Below, one piece after another: positions 62,531 through 64,000 of a stretch of DNA of 64,000 bases. The first letter of the stretch is position 1, and each line of letters opens with the position of its first letter. The position numbers and the translations under genes were made by a program. The stretch is from Conyzicola nivalis_A (GTDB lineage: Bacteria; Actinomycetota; Actinomycetes; Actinomycetales; Microbacteriaceae), in NCBI RefSeq assembly GCF_040548875.1, contig NZ_JBEPSJ010000002.1:1-64000 (forward strand). The letters are read 5' to 3'. Under the pieces are notes generated by a model. That model saw only the letters and a program-made list of their open reading frames with translations, was not told the origin of the DNA and ran no database searches.

Positions 62531-63742
62531 GTGATGGAGATCTCTGCGAAACAGGCCCGGCGCATAGCACTGGCGGCCCAGGGATTCGGGCGTCCGCCCG
62601 GCGGCGCGGCTGTCGGCATCCGTCAGCTCGGCTCCCTGATCGACCGCCTCGGCCTGCTGCAGCTCGACTCGGTCAACGTGTTCGAACGCAGCCACTACCT
62701 GCCGGTCTTCGCCCGGCTGGGGCACTACGACAAGGCAGACCTCGACCGTCTCACCTTCGGCCGCAAGAGCCGCTACACCGAGTACTGGGCGCACGAGGCG
62801 GCGGTCATCCCGATGACGAAGCGCCCGCTGTTCCAGTGGCGCATGGACGCCCGGCGGGCCCGGGATGAGGCCGACACCTCGGGATGGGCGCACGCCAACC
62901 GCCCGATGCTCGACTGGCTGCGCGCGGAGCTCGCGGCGAAGGGGCCGCTGCCGGCGAGCCAGATCGAGCACGACGCCAACAAGCGCAAGGGCTCGTGGTG
63001 GGAGTGGTCCGACGTGAAGCACGGGCTGGAGTACCTGTTCGGCTGGGGCGAGGTCGTCTCCGACGGACGCACGCGCTTCGAGCGCACCTACGCGCTGGCG
63101 TCGCAGCGGGTGCCGGCCGAGGTGCTCGCGACGACCGTGGCGGAGGCCGACGCCGTGCGCGCACTCGTCGCCGACGGAGCCCGCGCACACGGCATCGGCA
63201 CGCTCGGCGACATCGCCGACTACTACCGCATCAAGCAGGGGCCCGCGCGGGCCGCGGTCGACGAGCTGGTGGACGCCGGCGAGCTCGTGCCCGTGTCGGT
63301 CGAGGGCTGGACACAGCAGGCGTGGCTGCACCGCGACGCCCGTCTCGCCCGGCGAATCGATGCCGCTGCGCTGCTCTCCCCGTTCGACCCCGTGGTGTGG
63401 GCGCGGCCGCGCGCGGAGCGGCTCTTCGACTTCCACTACCGCATCGAGATCTACACCCCGGTCGAGAAACGGGTGTTCGGCTACTACAGCCTGCCGGTGC
63501 TCATCGACGACCGCGTCGTCGGCCGCATCGACCTGAAGAGCGACCGCCAGAACCGGGTGCTGCGGGTGCAGTCGGCCTGGCGCGAGGCGTCGGCCCCGGC
63601 CGGCGTCGAGGAGCGCATCGCGCCGCTGCTCGAGAGCACGCGGGTCTGGCAGGGCCTGGACGCGATCGAGGTCGTCGATCGCGGCAACCTGGCGCGCGAC
63701 CTCGCCGGGGCCGTGGGCCTTCCGTTGGTCTCCCCCGCCTGA
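62531..63742 (+). CDS. YcaQ/AlkX-like DNA glycosylase (winged-helix HTH_42 family)
   Basis: Members of this family remove bulky alkylated bases and unhook DNA interstrand crosslinks. The 403-residue protein contains LLQLDSVNVFERSHYLPVF near 42-60, where QLD (44-46) matches the Q-x-D type of E. coli YcaQ; the toxin self-resistance type AlkZ has Q-x-Q. The tandem winged helices follow, and the C-terminal VWARPRAERLFDFHYRIEIY block is present. The start is GTG, or the ATG next to it. No biosynthetic gene for an alkylating toxin is near, so general crosslink repair is likely. Confidence 0.9.
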   Translation: MMEISAKQARRIALAAQGFGRPPGGAAVGIRQLGSLIDRLGLLQLDSVNVFERSHYLPVFARLGHYDKADLDRLTFGRKSRYTEYWAHEAAVIPMTKRPLFQWRMDARRARDEADTSGWAHANRPMLDWLRAELAAKGPLPASQIEHDANKRKGSWWEWSDVKHGLEYLFGWGEVVSDGRTRFERTYALASQRVPAEVLATTVAEADAVRALVADGARAHGIGTLGDIADYYRIKQGPARAAVDELVDAGELVPVSVEGWTQQAWLHRDARLARRIDAAALLSPFDPVVWARPRAERLFDFHYRIEIYTPVEKRVFGYYSLPVLIDDRVVGRIDLKSDRQNRVLRVQSAWREASAPAGVEERIAPLLESTRVWQGLDAIEVVDRGNLARDLAGAVGLPLVSPA

Positions 63743-63789
63743 GCGCGCTCCCGTTCCGAACGACGCCGGCCAGGCGCGCGCTGGTGTGC

Positions 63790-63845
63790 GCGCTCGGCTG
63801 TGAACGCTCGGCTGTGCACGCTCTGCTGTGCGCGCTCTGCTGTGC
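63790..63845. repeat. 14-base tandem repeat between ycaQ and the HtpX-type gene
   Basis: Four copies of RCGCTCKGCTGTGM (14 bases each) run head to tail and end one base before the complement of the protease stop codon. Copies differ at one to three positions. Confidence 0.75.
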
Positions 63846-63846
63846 G

Positions 63847-64000
63847 CTAGAAGCCGCCGCCGATCTTGTGCAGGCGCTCGACGCGCTCCGCGATCGGGGG
63901 GTGGGTGCTGAACAGCTTGTCGATGAGGCCTGGCTTGTTCGGGTCGGCGATCCACATGTGCGCCATCGAGGAGTTCTGGCGCTTCACCGGACGACCGTAG
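63847..64000 (-). CDS. htpX: M48 family metalloprotease HtpX, C-terminal end only
   Basis: The last 50 or so codons of a gene that continues beyond the window. The translated end has NSSMAHMWIADP, then LFSTHPPIAERVERLHKIGGGF, the highly conserved C-terminus of HtpX proteases (FSTHPP-ERI-RL). HtpX is a zinc membrane protease for quality control of membrane proteins; its zinc site lies outside the window. The stop codon is next to a tandem repeat. It converges with the YcaQ-like gene. Confidence 0.85.
   Translation of the reverse strand, partial: YGRPVKRQNSSMAHMWIADPNKPGLIDKLFSTHPPIAERVERLHKIGGGF

Overview
The window is ordinary chromosomal DNA of a high-GC actinobacterium, most likely a member of the Microbacteriaceae. 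Three things point there: a mycothiol-linked amidase (Mca); actinobacterial families of unknown function (DUF1844, DUF4245, DUF4307, DUF6264); and a gene order (xseA-xseB-DUF4245-carbonic anhydrase-fumC-phoH, infC-rpmI-rplT-trmH, pheST next to the arg genes) that I associate with that family. I see no phage, insertion sequence, plasmid function, CRISPR array, tRNA or rRNA gene inside the window. A strong consensus promoter at the left edge points out of the window, and an rRNA operon may lie there.

Left third (about 0.3-24 kb). After a small membrane protein and tyrS comes a divergent SatD-like/membrane protein pair with an operator-like region. A long run on the minus strand follows, read right to left from 23.8 kb to 3.7 kb: infC, rpmI, rplT, an rRNA methyltransferase, a glutamate-type ABC transporter (gluABCD), pheST, the arginine pathway (argC, J, B, D, F, then argG, H), a small membrane peptide, the alkyladenine glycosylase gene and a DUF817 membrane protein. 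Most neighbours overlap by 1-4 bases, so translation is coupled. A membrane acyltransferase-like gene stands between argF and argG, where argR is found in many relatives.

Middle (24-43 kb). Short convergent and divergent units hold a histidine-rich DUF1844 protein, rmuC with an adenine/adenosine deaminase, a PucR-type regulator, a cupin, an Imm5-like protein, the gluconeogenic and glycolytic pair glpX/fba, a sensor kinase coupled to a degenerate kinase-like membrane protein, ispH, exonuclease VII (xseAB), carbonic anhydrase, fumC and a PIN-PhoH ATPase.

Right third (43-64 kb). This part holds a PLP-dependent class V aminotransferase, an isoprenyl diphosphate synthase, a hemolysin III family protein, a large LuxR-type regulator, an oligopeptide ABC transporter (dppABCDF order) behind a DUF1684 gene and a palindromic operator, mca, greA, ilvA, an AI-2E family transporter, an iron/polyamine-type ABC transporter, a YcaQ-like DNA crosslink glycosylase and the end of an HtpX-type protease.

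Regulatory and repeat features stand out more than any single gene. Many genes have a TANNNT element 6-8 bases before the start codon, which suggests leaderless mRNAs. infC, and probably the acyltransferase, start at ATC. A short repeat (core CGCTGAGCCCGTCGAAGC) fills the greA-ilvA gap and also occurs inside pheT, in frame. A pair of 50-57 base palindromic elements lies between fumC and phoH. The octamer CGGATGCC is clearly over-represented. No obviously new multi-gene system was found; the best candidates are the kinase/degenerate-kinase pair without a response regulator, the SatD module and the repeat families.
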